Assembly: GCF_037023735.1 (NCBI RefSeq)
Contig: NZ_CP146069.1
Location: 1,653,501-1,717,500, forward strand
Source: Roseovarius sp. S88
GTDB lineage: Bacteria; Pseudomonadota; Alphaproteobacteria; Rhodobacterales; Rhodobacteraceae
Length of the DNA: 64,000 nt
Direction: 5' to 3'
A program made the position numbers and the translations under genes. Below the pieces are notes generated by a model. That model was not told where the DNA came from, made no database searches, and was given only the letters and a program-made list of their open reading frames with translations. Shown here piece by piece: positions 45,009-53,801 of the stretch (within the stretch, counting starts at the first letter, position 1; every line of letters starts with the position of its first letter).

Positions 45009-45098
45009 GCTCTCTCTCCCGCTTGCACATGCGGTGGAACTAAGTCGGGGGCGCATGTCGGGCAGGCGACAGGCTGTCGCAGGTTTGAGAGAACCGGC

Positions 45099-46277
45099 TT
45101 ACGCCGCCTGAGCCAGCCCTTGTGCCATGTCGATGAGATGCGCGATAGCCTCGTTCAGCCGTTCATCGGCCACCGTGAGGGCGACGCGCACATGGCCGGC
45201 GGCAGCTTCGCCAAAGCTCTCCCCTGGCATAACCGCCACATGATGCTGATCGAGCAAACGCATGGCGAAATCCTCGCCCGAAAGCCCTGTGGCTCGGATA
45301 TCCAGCATCACGTACATCGCGCCCTGCGCCGGAACAGCCCGCACAACGTTTTGCCCCGCAACCTGCGCCAGCACGAGATCCCGCCGGCGTCGAAACGGCT
45401 CGGCGATCTGCGCTTCAAAAGCTTCGCCCTGATCCAGCGCGAAATAAGCCGCTTCCTGCACGAACCCGGCCACACCATAGGTGGTGTGTGTCGCCAGATT
45501 GCCGATATGAAAAATCGCCTCTTCCGGCCCGATGATCCAGCCGATGCGGCTTCCGGTCATGGCATGGCTTTTTGACAGCGATCCAATCACCAGCGTGCGT
45601 TCCGCCATGCCGGGCAGGGTGCGCGCGCTGATATGCTCGCCCTCCCACAGCTGCGTGTCATAAACCTCATCCGAGATGAGCCACAGGTCATGGTCCTGGC
45701 ACACCCCGGCAATCCCCTCCATGGTTTCAAGGCTATAGACCGCTCCGGTGGGATTGTTGGGGGAATTGGTCAAAAGGCTCTTTGCGCCTTCCGCTACGGC
45801 GGCAATGTCCGCCGGATCAGGCTGAAAATCCTGCTCTGCCCGCGCTTGTACCGCCAACGGTCGCGCGCCCACGCCCCGGATCGTGCCGGGGTAGGTGGCG
45901 TAATAGGGGTCAATGAAAAGAGCGGTATCCCCTTCATCACAGGCCGCATGATGTGCCGCGAAAAGCCCGGCCTGACCACCCGGCACGATCAACACGTTTT
46001 CCGGCTTGGTCTCCACCCCGGTGCGCTCGGCCACACGGCCCGCCACCCGTTCGCGCAGATTGGTGTTGCCGGTGAACATCGAATAGCCCACATGCCCCGC
46101 CTTGGCCGCGCCATACATCGCGTCGAGGATTGAGATATCCGTGCCAACGTCATGCTCTCCAATGGTCAGCATGGCAATATCCACGCCCTGCGCCTGCATA
46201 TCCTTGGCCCGGTAATAGACGTCCCAGCCGTCAGAGCCGCCCCCGGTCAGCCCGGTGATCCGTTTCGAAAGCGCCAT
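45099..46277 (-). CDS. Class I/II PLP-dependent aminotransferase
   Basis: A 392-residue fold-type I aminotransferase. Visible are the substrate loop region (GYSMFTGNTNLRERVAGRVA), NSPNNPTGAVYS, the cofactor Asp in LISDEVYDTQLW, the PLP Lys in GSLSKSHAMTGSRIGWI, and the carboxylate-binding Arg in GHVRVALTVADE. It resembles aspartate/branched-chain-type aminotransferases, but the substrate cannot be read from the sequence. It is a single gene on the minus strand downstream of soxR. Confidence 0.88.
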   Translation of the reverse strand: MALSKRITGLTGGGSDGWDVYYRAKDMQAQGVDIAMLTIGEHDVGTDISILDAMYGAAKAGHVGYSMFTGNTNLRERVAGRVAERTGVETKPENVLIVPGGQAGLFAAHHAACDEGDTALFIDPYYATYPGTIRGVGARPLAVQARAEQDFQPDPADIAAVAEGAKSLLTNSPNNPTGAVYSLETMEGIAGVCQDHDLWLISDEVYDTQLWEGEHISARTLPGMAERTLVIGSLSKSHAMTGSRIGWIIGPEEAIFHIGNLATHTTYGVAGFVQEAAYFALDQGEAFEAQIAEPFRRRRDLVLAQVAGQNVVRAVPAQGAMYVMLDIRATGLSGEDFAMRLLDQHHVAVMPGESFGEAAAGHVRVALTVADERLNEAIAHLIDMAQGLAQAA

Positions 46278-46346
46278 GATGCACCTCCCATGCCAAGCGA
46301 TTTGCGGGCGACTTGGCCTGCGCGCTTGGATGATGTCAAGCCATGC

Positions 46347-46823
46347 TCAGCTTTGTGCCGCATCAGGCATATCACCCATCAGATATCTTGGACCGGCCCC
46401 TCGCCGTGCCGCCCGGTCGCGCGGGTTGTAAAGTGCACAGGTCTTTAGCGACAAACACCCGCAACCGATGCAGCCATCCAGCCGGGCGCGAAGGCTCTGC
46501 ATCCGGGCAATACGATCATCCAGCGTGGCTCCAAAGCGCTGCGAGATGCGTGCCCAGTCGCGTTTGGTTGGCGCGCGTTCTTGCGGCAGATCACAGAGTG
46601 CCTCGCGGATCTCGGCAATGGAAAAGCCAAGCCCTTGGGAAATCATCACAAAACTCAAGCGCCGCAAATCGCCCCGCGTGTACCTGCGATGCCCAGCAGC
46701 AGTGCGATCCGGAAAGACGAGCCCCTCGTCTTCGTAGAATCGAATGGCCGAGGGCGGCAGGCCGGTGCGCTCCGAGACATACCCGATTGTCAAACCACGA
46801 GGGACCAAGCGACTGTTTTGCAT
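46347..46823 (-). CDS. soxR: Redox-sensing MerR-family activator SoxR
   Basis: A 158-residue SoxR. The MerR-type winged helix-turn-helix covers residues 11-55 (LTIGYVSERTGLPPSAIRFY, EDEGLVFPDRTAAGHRRYTR). After a dimerisation helix come the four [2Fe-2S] ligands Cys118, 121, 123 and 129 in CIGCGCLSLKTC. I chose ATG 46823 as in other SoxR proteins. The divergent glyoxalase-fold gene and the palindrome between them indicate its target. In non-enteric bacteria SoxR usually responds to redox-active compounds. Confidence 0.94.
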   Translation of the reverse strand: MQNSRLVPRGLTIGYVSERTGLPPSAIRFYEDEGLVFPDRTAAGHRRYTRGDLRRLSFVMISQGLGFSIAEIREALCDLPQERAPTKRDWARISQRFGATLDDRIARMQSLRARLDGCIGCGCLSLKTCALYNPRDRAARRGAGPRYLMGDMPDAAQS

Positions 46824-46840
46824 GATGATTTTCTCTCTTG

Positions 46841-46860
46841 ATCTCAAGTTTTCTTGAGAT
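46841..46860. promoter_or_regulatory. SoxR box
   Basis: A perfect palindrome, ATCTCAAG-TTTT-CTTGAGAT, in the 82-base gap between soxR and the divergent VOC gene. It matches the known SoxR operator pattern (CCTCAAG...CTTGAGG), with the expected symmetry and length. Confidence 0.85.
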
Positions 46861-46905
46861 TGTAGGCTGAAAATCAAACAGACTCAAAGACAAAGGATTC
46901 TCTCT

Positions 46906-47280
46906 ATGCCTCTTGAACATATCAACATCACCGTCCCCGACCCCAAGGCCAGTGCCGCAACCTTGTGTGAGCTCTTTGACTGGCACATCCGCTGGCAGGG
47001 CGAGGCCAAGAACAACGGTTTCACCGTGCATGTCGGCGATGACGAGAGCTATCTGGCTCTCTATGCGCCCAGTTACACACTCAACCCCGAGGCTGAACGC
47101 TACCACCATGTGGCCGGCCTCAATCATGTGGGCGTGGTGGTCAACGACATCGACGCAGTGGAGGCACAGGTGATCGCAGCGGGTTACAGCCGGACAGACC
47201 GCGAAGACTATGAGCCGGGTCTGCGGTTCTACTTCGAAGGGCCGGACGGGATCGAATTTGAAGTGGTGCAGTATGACTGA
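46906..47280 (+). CDS. Glyoxalase/VOC-superfamily protein, likely SoxR-regulated
   Basis: A 124-residue vicinal-oxygen-chelate protein with two beta-alpha-beta-beta-beta units. Likely metal-facing residues are His5 (LEHINITVPD), His in GLNHVGVVVND and Glu near the end (GIEFEVVQYD). It could be a lyase, dioxygenase or a drug-binding resistance protein. Divergent placement across a SoxR box suggests induction by redox-cycling compounds. Confidence 0.85.
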   Translation: MPLEHINITVPDPKASAATLCELFDWHIRWQGEAKNNGFTVHVGDDESYLALYAPSYTLNPEAERYHHVAGLNHVGVVVNDIDAVEAQVIAAGYSRTDREDYEPGLRFYFEGPDGIEFEVVQYD

Positions 47281-47433
47281 ACTCCATCAAACGATCTGGT
47301 CTACTGGCAAACGTCAAGCCATGCTCTTTTGAGCGGTATGCCGAAAGGCGCAAAACCGTAACAGGGCAGCCTTGACGCGCAGTCTGGATCGTAAGACGGT
47401 GGTCGATATCTATTGTGTGCATTTGGATGGGTC

Positions 47434-48273
47434 ATGTCTTATTTTCGAAAACTTTTTCTGTCAGTTTTGTTCACATTGGCCACCGGAGTGGTCTCTGCTC
47501 AGGCCGAGACGCCGCCGCCTTTGCCCCCTGCCATGAAACATCTTGCGAACGACGCAACGATGAAAGCGCTTTGGCGACATGAAGCGACAACCGTTAACAC
47601 AGCCGATATGGCCGATGCCGCCATGCGCATTTTGTTTGCGCTATCCTATCACGTGGCGGGATGCCACGGGCCTGATGCAGTGGTCATCCCGATTTCCATT
47701 ACTTCGACGACAACGACTAAAGACGGGTTTGGGACTATCAAATCTCAAGAAATTGACACGTTCGAAAAGGTGCTTAAAGTCCGCCCGGAATTTGCACAAC
47801 TAGCCCGAAAAACGGTGCGTTATTATTCAGACAATGTGAATAATCGCCGATTTGTGGCCGTGCGCGACTTGATCTCACAAGACCGCTGCGATGGTCCGCG
47901 CCTGCGGCATCTTGAAGAAGGTCTCGCGAAGGCCGCAGGGGTCAGTCTTCCTGCAGTGGCGACCGTGGATACGAACCTTGGCGCGGATTGGCGTGGTTTT
48001 GTCATGGACTGCATGAGTGCGACTGTCCCGGATATCATTAACAATGAGCTCAACGGCGCCCGAATTTGCAATGTCGCAGAGGCTGCACTTGTTGAGCTTG
48101 GCAACTCCGACATCTACGCTGTTTTCCGACAAAAGGGCCTTGCGGCCGGGAAAGAGTTGAGTCAGGCGGATCTGGACCGTTTCAATGCCAAGTTCGATTT
48201 GCTCTATAAGGATCACGATAACCCGGTGCATGCCCGCGGTGAGACATTTGTGTCGGAGGCAGGCTTGTTCTGA
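47434..48273 (+). CDS. Exported protein of unknown function
   Basis: A 279-residue protein with a clear signal peptide (residues 1-24, ending SAQAE). The mature part contains four Cys residues (VAGCHGPD, SQDRCDGPR, FVMDCMSATV, ARICNVAEA), suggesting disulfides in the periplasm. I recognise no domain. ATG 47434 is preferred because it places the signal peptide at the very start. Single gene between the VOC gene and cysS. Confidence 0.6.
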   Translation: MSYFRKLFLSVLFTLATGVVSAQAETPPPLPPAMKHLANDATMKALWRHEATTVNTADMADAAMRILFALSYHVAGCHGPDAVVIPISITSTTTTKDGFGTIKSQEIDTFEKVLKVRPEFAQLARKTVRYYSDNVNNRRFVAVRDLISQDRCDGPRLRHLEEGLAKAAGVSLPAVATVDTNLGADWRGFVMDCMSATVPDIINNELNGARICNVAEAALVELGNSDIYAVFRQKGLAAGKELSQADLDRFNAKFDLLYKDHDNPVHARGETFVSEAGLF

Positions 48274-48452
48274 TGCGCGCACGCAGCGAGGCTTGCCACA
48301 GCGTGCCTGGCAGCATATAACCGCGCTATGACGACGATTTGCATCATTATCTGCTGCATTACCGACTGAGATATCTCAGGCGGGCCGTCCTCTATTCCAT
48401 CCTTATGTTTTAGTTGCTAAGCCCGCCGCGGGACCACGCGCGCGAGGACGCT

Positions 48453-49883
48453 ATGACGACGATAAAACTGCACAACACCCGGACCCGGTCGAAAGAGGTG
48501 TTCGCGCCCATCGACCCCAAAGATGTGCGCATGTATGTCTGTGGCCCCACGGTCTATGACCGCGCCCATCTGGGCAACGCGCGCCCCGTGGTGGTGTTTG
48601 ACGTGCTCAACCGGCTTTTGCGGCATGTGTACGGGGACAAAAACGTCACCTATGTGCGTAACTTCACGGATGTGGATGACAAGATCAACGCGCGGGCGGC
48701 GGAAAGTGGAAGGCCAATCGGCGACATCACCGCCGAGACCACCCAGTGGTTTCTAGATGATATGGCCGCGCTCGGCTCACTGGAGCCTGATCACATGCCG
48801 CGTGCGACGCAATACATCCCGCAAATGGTGGCCATGATCGAAAAGCTCATCGCCGAAGGCCATGCCTATGCCGCCGAAGGCCACGTGCTCTTTCGTGTGC
48901 GCTCCTATGAGGCCTACGGTAAGCTTTCGGGCCGATCCGTCGATGATATGATTGCTGGTGCGCGGGTTGAGGTCGCGCCTTTCAAGGAAGACCCGATGGA
49001 CTTCGTTCTCTGGAAGCCATCTTCCGACGGCATCCCTGGTTGGGACAGTCCATGGGGCAGGGGCCGTCCGGGCTGGCATATCGAATGTTCCGCCATGGCG
49101 CATGAGCTGTTGGGGGAGAGTTTCGACATCCACGGCGGTGGCAACGACCTGATGTTCCCGCACCACGAGAACGAAATCGCCCAAAGCTGCTGTGCCCATC
49201 CCGAGGGGCAGTTCGCGCGCTACTGGATGCACAACGAGATGCTGCAGGTCGAGGGCAAGAAGATGTCCAAGAGCTTGGGCAATTTCTTTACGGTGAGGGA
49301 TTTGCTGGATCAGGGAATCCCCGGCGAGGTGATCCGCTTTGTTTTCTTGAGTACGCATTACCGAAAGCCGATGGACTGGACAGCCGAGAAGGCGCGGGAG
49401 GCGGAAGTTACGCTTCGAAAGTGGCGCGCATTTGCCAGTGGAATTGAGCCAATGGGTGGTCCTGATGCGTCGGTTGTTAGGCACCTGATGGACGACCTAA
49501 ATACACACGCTGCAATCACCGAGTTGCATCGTCTTTACAAAGAAAGTGATGCTCATGTGTTCCGTCAGTCGGCAGAACTTCTGGGATTGCTAAATGAAGA
49601 CTTGGACACATGGAATTGGCGTGGCGCCGAAGCCTATCCAGACACTGGTCAAGTCGAAGTTTTAGGGTTTCCACCTACTGTTACGGCAAATAGTTTCGCT
49701 GAGCTAGCGGAGAAGCTGAAGAAACTACGTGTACAAGCCCTTGAGACGAAAGATTTCTCTGATGTTGATCAACTCAAATCTGCCCTAGTCTCAGCTGGCG
49801 TTGAGGTGCGCATGAGTAAAGACAGCGTTGAACTCGTTCCTGGTATCGACTTCGACCCCGCCAAGCTGGAGGCCCTCAAATGA
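48453..49883 (+). CDS. cysS: Cysteinyl-tRNA synthetase
   Basis: A 476-residue class I synthetase. Zinc and active-site features are [19 protein letters not shown] (HIGH-type motif), [13 protein letters not shown] and [18 protein letters not shown] (KMSKS) lies near residue 269. ATG 48453 is the family start. The C-terminal third (from about 49440) is markedly more AT-rich and uses many codons rare elsewhere in the window (TTA, CTA), while the N-terminal part is typical. The reading frame is intact throughout. Confidence 0.95.
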   Translation: MTTIKLHNTRTRSKEVFAPIDPKDVRMYVCGPTVYDRAHLGNARPVVVFDVLNRLLRHVYGDKNVTYVRNFTDVDDKINARAAESGRPIGDITAETTQWFLDDMAALGSLEPDHMPRATQYIPQMVAMIEKLIAEGHAYAAEGHVLFRVRSYEAYGKLSGRSVDDMIAGARVEVAPFKEDPMDFVLWKPSSDGIPGWDSPWGRGRPGWHIECSAMAHELLGESFDIHGGGNDLMFPHHENEIAQSCCAHPEGQFARYWMHNEMLQVEGKKMSKSLGNFFTVRDLLDQGIPGEVIRFVFLSTHYRKPMDWTAEKAREAEVTLRKWRAFASGIEPMGGPDASVVRHLMDDLNTHAAITELHRLYKESDAHVFRQSAELLGLLNEDLDTWNWRGAEAYPDTGQVEVLGFPPTVTANSFAELAEKLKKLRVQALETKDFSDVDQLKSALVSAGVEVRMSKDSVELVPGIDFDPAKLEALK

Positions 49884-49918
49884 CCTTCCAGACCTTCTGT
49901 ACCGCCCGGGGGCACCCC

Positions 49919-50047
49919 GGGCCGCGCCCGACCCTCCCCCGGGAGGGCGCATGGGTAGCGGTACGCGCCGAACCTGTATTCGACAGAATGACGCCGCCTC
50001 GCATCGAATGAATACCGCAAACGCCCACCCAGGGTCGGGCGCGGCCC
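49919..50047. repeat. 17-bp perfect inverted repeat plus hairpin downstream of cysS
   Basis: GGGCCGCGCCCGACCCT (49919-49935) recurs inverted at 50031-50047. A separate hairpin, CCCTCCC/GGGAGGG, lies at 49932-49947. The block fills most of the 255-base gap between cysS and cimA and holds no gene. It resembles dispersed intergenic repeats of Rhodobacterales. Confidence 0.65.
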
Positions 50048-50138
50048 TTCTCACATCAAAATCCGCCATTAACCCATTGTTAACGCAAATGTTTCGCGCG
50101 CGAAACAATTCCCACGCTACCCCTTCGGGAGGCCCCAA

Positions 50139-51779
50139 ATGACCAAAACCCGCCTCTCCCTCTACGACACCACCCTGCGCGACGGCCAACAAACCCAAGG
50201 CGTGCAATTCTCGACCGAGGAAAAGCACGCCATTGCCCAAACGCTAGACATGCTCGGCGTAGATTACATCGAAGGCGGCTGGCCCGGGGCGAACCCCACG
50301 GACAGTGCCTTTTTTGACGCCGCGCCCAAGACGCGCGCCACCATGACCGCCTTTGGCATGACCAAACGCGCCGGGCGCAGTGCTGAGAACGATGACGTGC
50401 TCGCCGCTGTGATGAACGCCAACACGCCTGCCGTCTGCCTCGTCGGCAAGACCAACATTTTCCATGTCACCGAAGCGCTGGGCATCAGCCCTGAGGAGAA
50501 CCTTGAGAACATCCGGGCATCAGTCGCTCATATCGTCGCCAAGGGACGTGAGGCGCTCTTTGATGCCGAGCATTTCTTTGACGGCTACGCGCTCGACCCC
50601 GGCTATGCCACCGCCTGTCTGGACGCCGCGCGCGAGGCCGGGGCGCGTTGGCTCGTGCTTTGCGACACCAATGGCGGCACGCTGCCCGCGCGCATCGCCG
50701 AGGTGGTGGATACCCTCATCGCTGGCACCGCTGACACAAAAGCCTTCCCGGGCAGCCATTTGGGCATTCACACCCATAACGACACCGAACAGGCCGTGGC
50801 CGGATCGCTGGCGGCTGTTGAGGCCGGGGCCTGCCAGATCCAGGGCACGCTCAACGGCCTCGGCGAGCGCTGTGGAAATGCAAATCTCATCGCGCTCATT
50901 CCGACGCTGCTCCTCAAAGACCCTTATGCCAGCCGCTTTGAGACCGGTGTCTCTGAGGCCGCCCTCGAAGGCCTCACCCGCGCCTCGCGCCAGCTCGACG
51001 AAATCCTTAACCGCGTGCCGCAAAAACAGGCCGCCTATGTCGGTGCCTCGGCCTTTGCCCACAAAGCAGGCCTACACGCCAGCGCGATTGTCAAAAACCC
51101 CGCCACCTACGAGCATATCGATCCTGCGCAGGTCGGCAATGCGCGCATCATCCCGATGTCCAACCAAGCCGGGCAATCCAACCTGCGCCGTCGCCTGGCC
51201 GAGGCAGGGGTTGAGGTCGAAAAAGACAACCCCGCCCTGTTGCGCATCCTTCAGGTAGTCAAGGATCGCGAGGATCGGGGATACACCTACGACATGGCAC
51301 AGGCCTCCTTCGAGTTGCTGGCGCGCGACGAGCTGGGCCTGCGCGGTCAGTTCTTTGAGGTGGAACGTTATCGCGTGATCTCAGAGCGTCGCCGCAACGC
51401 ACGGGGTCAGGTCGTGGTGGAATCCGAGGCCGTGGTCACGGTGCAGCTGCAGGATGGCTCCAAACGCACCGGGTACTACAAGAATGAACACGCCACCGAT
51501 TTGCATGATGATGGTCCGGTCAATGCGCTGTGGCAGGCGCTGCGCGCTGATCTGGGGCCGCTGCAGGCGGCGATAGACGGCATCAGGCTCACCGACTTCA
51601 AGGTGCGCATCACCAATGGCGGAACCGAGGCGGTCACACGCGTGATCATAGACTTTGAGGACGACACAGGGCGCACATGGTCTACGGTGGGTGTGAGCCC
51701 GAACATAGTGGATGCCTCCTTTGAGGCGCTTCTGGATGCCATCAACTGGCGTTTGCAGAGAAACGGAAGCCTTCCATGA
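50139..51779 (+). CDS. cimA: Citramalate synthase
   Basis: A 546-residue enzyme of the isopropylmalate synthase family, CimA type (TIGR00977). It condenses pyruvate with acetyl-CoA toward isoleucine. The HMGL-like TIM barrel starts LYDTTLRDGQQTQGVQFS and contains the metal motif GIHTHNDTEQAV and GTLNGLGERCGNANL. The C-terminal LeuA-type regulatory domain follows (GQVVVESEAVVTVQLQDG). The gene begins an overlapping three-gene unit; its stop overlaps the methyltransferase gene by four bases. Confidence 0.92.
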   Translation: MTKTRLSLYDTTLRDGQQTQGVQFSTEEKHAIAQTLDMLGVDYIEGGWPGANPTDSAFFDAAPKTRATMTAFGMTKRAGRSAENDDVLAAVMNANTPAVCLVGKTNIFHVTEALGISPEENLENIRASVAHIVAKGREALFDAEHFFDGYALDPGYATACLDAAREAGARWLVLCDTNGGTLPARIAEVVDTLIAGTADTKAFPGSHLGIHTHNDTEQAVAGSLAAVEAGACQIQGTLNGLGERCGNANLIALIPTLLLKDPYASRFETGVSEAALEGLTRASRQLDEILNRVPQKQAAYVGASAFAHKAGLHASAIVKNPATYEHIDPAQVGNARIIPMSNQAGQSNLRRRLAEAGVEVEKDNPALLRILQVVKDREDRGYTYDMAQASFELLARDELGLRGQFFEVERYRVISERRRNARGQVVVESEAVVTVQLQDGSKRTGYYKNEHATDLHDDGPVNALWQALRADLGPLQAAIDGIRLTDFKVRITNGGTEAVTRVIIDFEDDTGRTWSTVGVSPNIVDASFEALLDAINWRLQRNGSLP

Positions 51780-52501
51780 GCATACCCGAAGCGTTCCTGA
51801 TGCTGCACCGGGAGATGACGCGGCAGGGGCCGGGCACGCCTGAGGATGTACGCTGGGCGCTCAGCCAGATTGAACTGCCGGAACATCCGCGCGTGCTGGA
51901 TGCCGCTTGTGGGCCGGGGGCGGATCTTGTGACACTCGCCGAGGCGCTGCCTTTGGCGCAGATTGAGGGCATTGACCAACTGCCGCATCTGGTGGACGAG
52001 GCCCGCGACGCGACGGATAGGTTTTCTAATGTCACCGTCTCCGAAGGGGACATGTCGCAGATCACAGGGTTTTACGACCTCATCTGGTGTGCCGGTGCGC
52101 TTTATTTTCTGGGTGTGACCGAAGGCCTGCGCCTGTGGCGCAACGCGCTTGCCCCCGGCGGCACAGTCGCCTTCTCGGAACCGGCTCTGGAGGCGGACGC
52201 CTCCGACGACGCCCGCGCCTTTTGGGCGGACTACCCGCAGGTGACGGATCTGCAGGGCGTCTGCGCCCGGGTGGAAGAGGCGGGGTACGAGGTGCTGGGC
52301 ACCCGCCTGATCAAAGGGCTGGCCTGGGCGGGGTATTACGCAGAACTTTCGGCGCGCATCAACGGATTGCGCGGCGAAGGCAACGCGGCCCTCACCCAAG
52401 TTCTGGACGCCGCAGAGCGCGAAATAGCCCTCTGGCGCGCCGCCCCGGATCAGGTTGCCTATGTGCTGGTTCTGGCCCGTCCGCGCCTCATGGCGCTGTG
52501 A
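51776..52501 (+). CDS. Class I SAM-dependent methyltransferase
   Basis: A 241-residue Rossmann-fold methyltransferase. The SAM-binding motif I reads VLDAACGPGADLVTLAE, with the acidic end of strand 2 in IEGIDQLPHLV and motif IV in FYDLIWCAGALYFLG. The substrate is unknown. It is translationally coupled both to cimA upstream (ATGA) and to the next gene (TGATG). Confidence 0.82.
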   Translation: MSIPEAFLMLHREMTRQGPGTPEDVRWALSQIELPEHPRVLDAACGPGADLVTLAEALPLAQIEGIDQLPHLVDEARDATDRFSNVTVSEGDMSQITGFYDLIWCAGALYFLGVTEGLRLWRNALAPGGTVAFSEPALEADASDDARAFWADYPQVTDLQGVCARVEEAGYEVLGTRLIKGLAWAGYYAELSARINGLRGEGNAALTQVLDAAEREIALWRAAPDQVAYVLVLARPRLMAL

Positions 52502-53268
52502 TGTTTGATGCCGATCTGACAGCCTGTGCAGGCATTGTCGAACGCGGAGACCCCGACCGTTTTGCCGCCACCATGGCCGCTCCCGTTGCGGCGCGGCTCA
52601 AGCTTTTCCCGATCTACGCCTTCAACGTCGAGGTCGCCCGCGCGCCCTGGGTCACACAAGAAAGCATGATCGCCGAGATGCGCCTGCAATGGTGGCGCGA
52701 CGTGCTGGAGGAGATTGCCAAGGGCGGCCCGGTCCGCCGCCATGAGGTCGCGACGCCCCTGGCCAAGGTTCTAAAGCCAGACATGGCGCGGCGGCTGGAT
52801 GCCGCCGTTGAGGCACGCCGCTGGGACATCTATCGCGACCCGTTTGAGGATAGGGCGGCGTTTCGGGGGCATGTCGAGAATACGTCTGGTTTGCTGCTGC
52901 TGGCAGCAGCGAGGGCCTTGGGCGAAGTCGAGGAAACGCCGGTGCTGAAGGCAGGTTATGCGCTTGGCCTCTGCAACTGGCTGCGTGCCGTTCCCGCGCT
53001 GGAACGGGCAGGCCGGGTGCCACTGTTTGATGGCAGACCCGAAGCGGTGCGCGCGCTGGCAGAGGAGGGGCTGGCTGCGTTGGCCGAGGCGCGCGGGGCA
53101 GGGTTGCCGCGGACGGTGCGCCCGGCGATGTTGGCTTTGTGGCAGGTGGAAGGGTTATTGACGCAGGTGATACGAGACCCGGGCGCCGTTGCTGAGGACC
53201 GTATAGCGCTGTCGCAATTCAGAAGGCGGTTTGGGTTGATGGTGAAGGCGGTTTTGGGGCGGTGGTGA
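52501..53268 (+). CDS. Squalene/phytoene synthase-family protein
   Basis: A 255-residue protein of the all-alpha isoprenoid synthase family (COG1562), NDUFAF6-like. It has FPIYAFNVEVARAPW and AEMRLQWWRDVLEEI but lacks clear DxxxD catalytic pairs (first motif absent, second reads WLRAVPAL). It may therefore be a non-catalytic relative, such as the complex I assembly factors of this family. ATG 52501 shares one base with the preceding stop. Last gene of the cimA unit. Confidence 0.75.
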   Translation: MFDADLTACAGIVERGDPDRFAATMAAPVAARLKLFPIYAFNVEVARAPWVTQESMIAEMRLQWWRDVLEEIAKGGPVRRHEVATPLAKVLKPDMARRLDAAVEARRWDIYRDPFEDRAAFRGHVENTSGLLLLAAARALGEVEETPVLKAGYALGLCNWLRAVPALERAGRVPLFDGRPEAVRALAEEGLAALAEARGAGLPRTVRPAMLALWQVEGLLTQVIRDPGAVAEDRIALSQFRRRFGLMVKAVLGRW

Positions 53269-53338
53269 TAATGACAGCGTATTCGAAGCTTCTCAAAGAG
53301 GGTTGCTGCCTAACCGCCAAAACAAAAAGGCAAGTCAA

Positions 53339-53671
53339 TTGACCATTGAACAAATCCAAGTCGTGGATTTCATCAGCCTGAAATCAGAACGAAATGAGGT
53401 TGTTCTTACAATCTCGGACCATCTCGGTTGGAAAGAAAATGTGAATGATCATCTCCTTCAATTGCAGGAGAAGCTCAACACATACATACGCTTTGTCGAA
53501 TCTGAAGAAATTTTGAAAAGCTACCCAGATGCTGAAGGAAGAAAGATCGTTTTCAACGTTCTGGGTAAGCACCCGCTGCCCAAAGAGGCCGAGCAGTTTT
53601 ACGTGGAGTGCTCCCAAGTTTTGCGGGAGCTAAACATCGACTTAACCTTTGAAAACGTTATCGAAAAGTAG
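53339..53671 (+). CDS. DUF6572-like protein (orphan, possibly immunity-related)
   Basis: A 110-residue protein (QIQVVDFISLKSERNEVVLT, ISDHLGWKENVNDHLLQLQE, YPDAEGRKIVFNVLGKHPLP). It matches my memory of DUF6572, a family often found with polymorphic toxin genes. I chose TTG 53339 after AAAGG; an alternative TTG at 53303 adds 12 residues. The gene is far more AT-rich than its neighbours, so it was probably acquired. No toxin gene lies nearby. Confidence 0.6.
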   Translation: MTIEQIQVVDFISLKSERNEVVLTISDHLGWKENVNDHLLQLQEKLNTYIRFVESEEILKSYPDAEGRKIVFNVLGKHPLPKEAEQFYVECSQVLRELNIDLTFENVIEK

Positions 53672-53736
53672 TGACCGGCCTAATCATTGCCCTGGCCTAT
53701 CCTACCGTAAACCGCCCCCAACGGCGAACCCAGTAG

Positions 53737-53794
53737 GGTGGGCAATATTGCCCACCAATTCGTAGCGAAGGTATTCGGTGGGCAAACTGCCCAC
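53737..53794. repeat. Two tandem GTGGGCA-type palindromes
   Basis: A perfect 20-bp palindrome, GGTGGGCAATATTGCCCACC (53737-53756), and a related one, GTGGGCAAACTGCCCAC (53778-53794), lie between the convergent DUF6572-like and MFS genes. They look like REP elements and could also terminate both transcripts. Confidence 0.7.
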
Positions 53795-53801
53795 GCCACG
53801 C

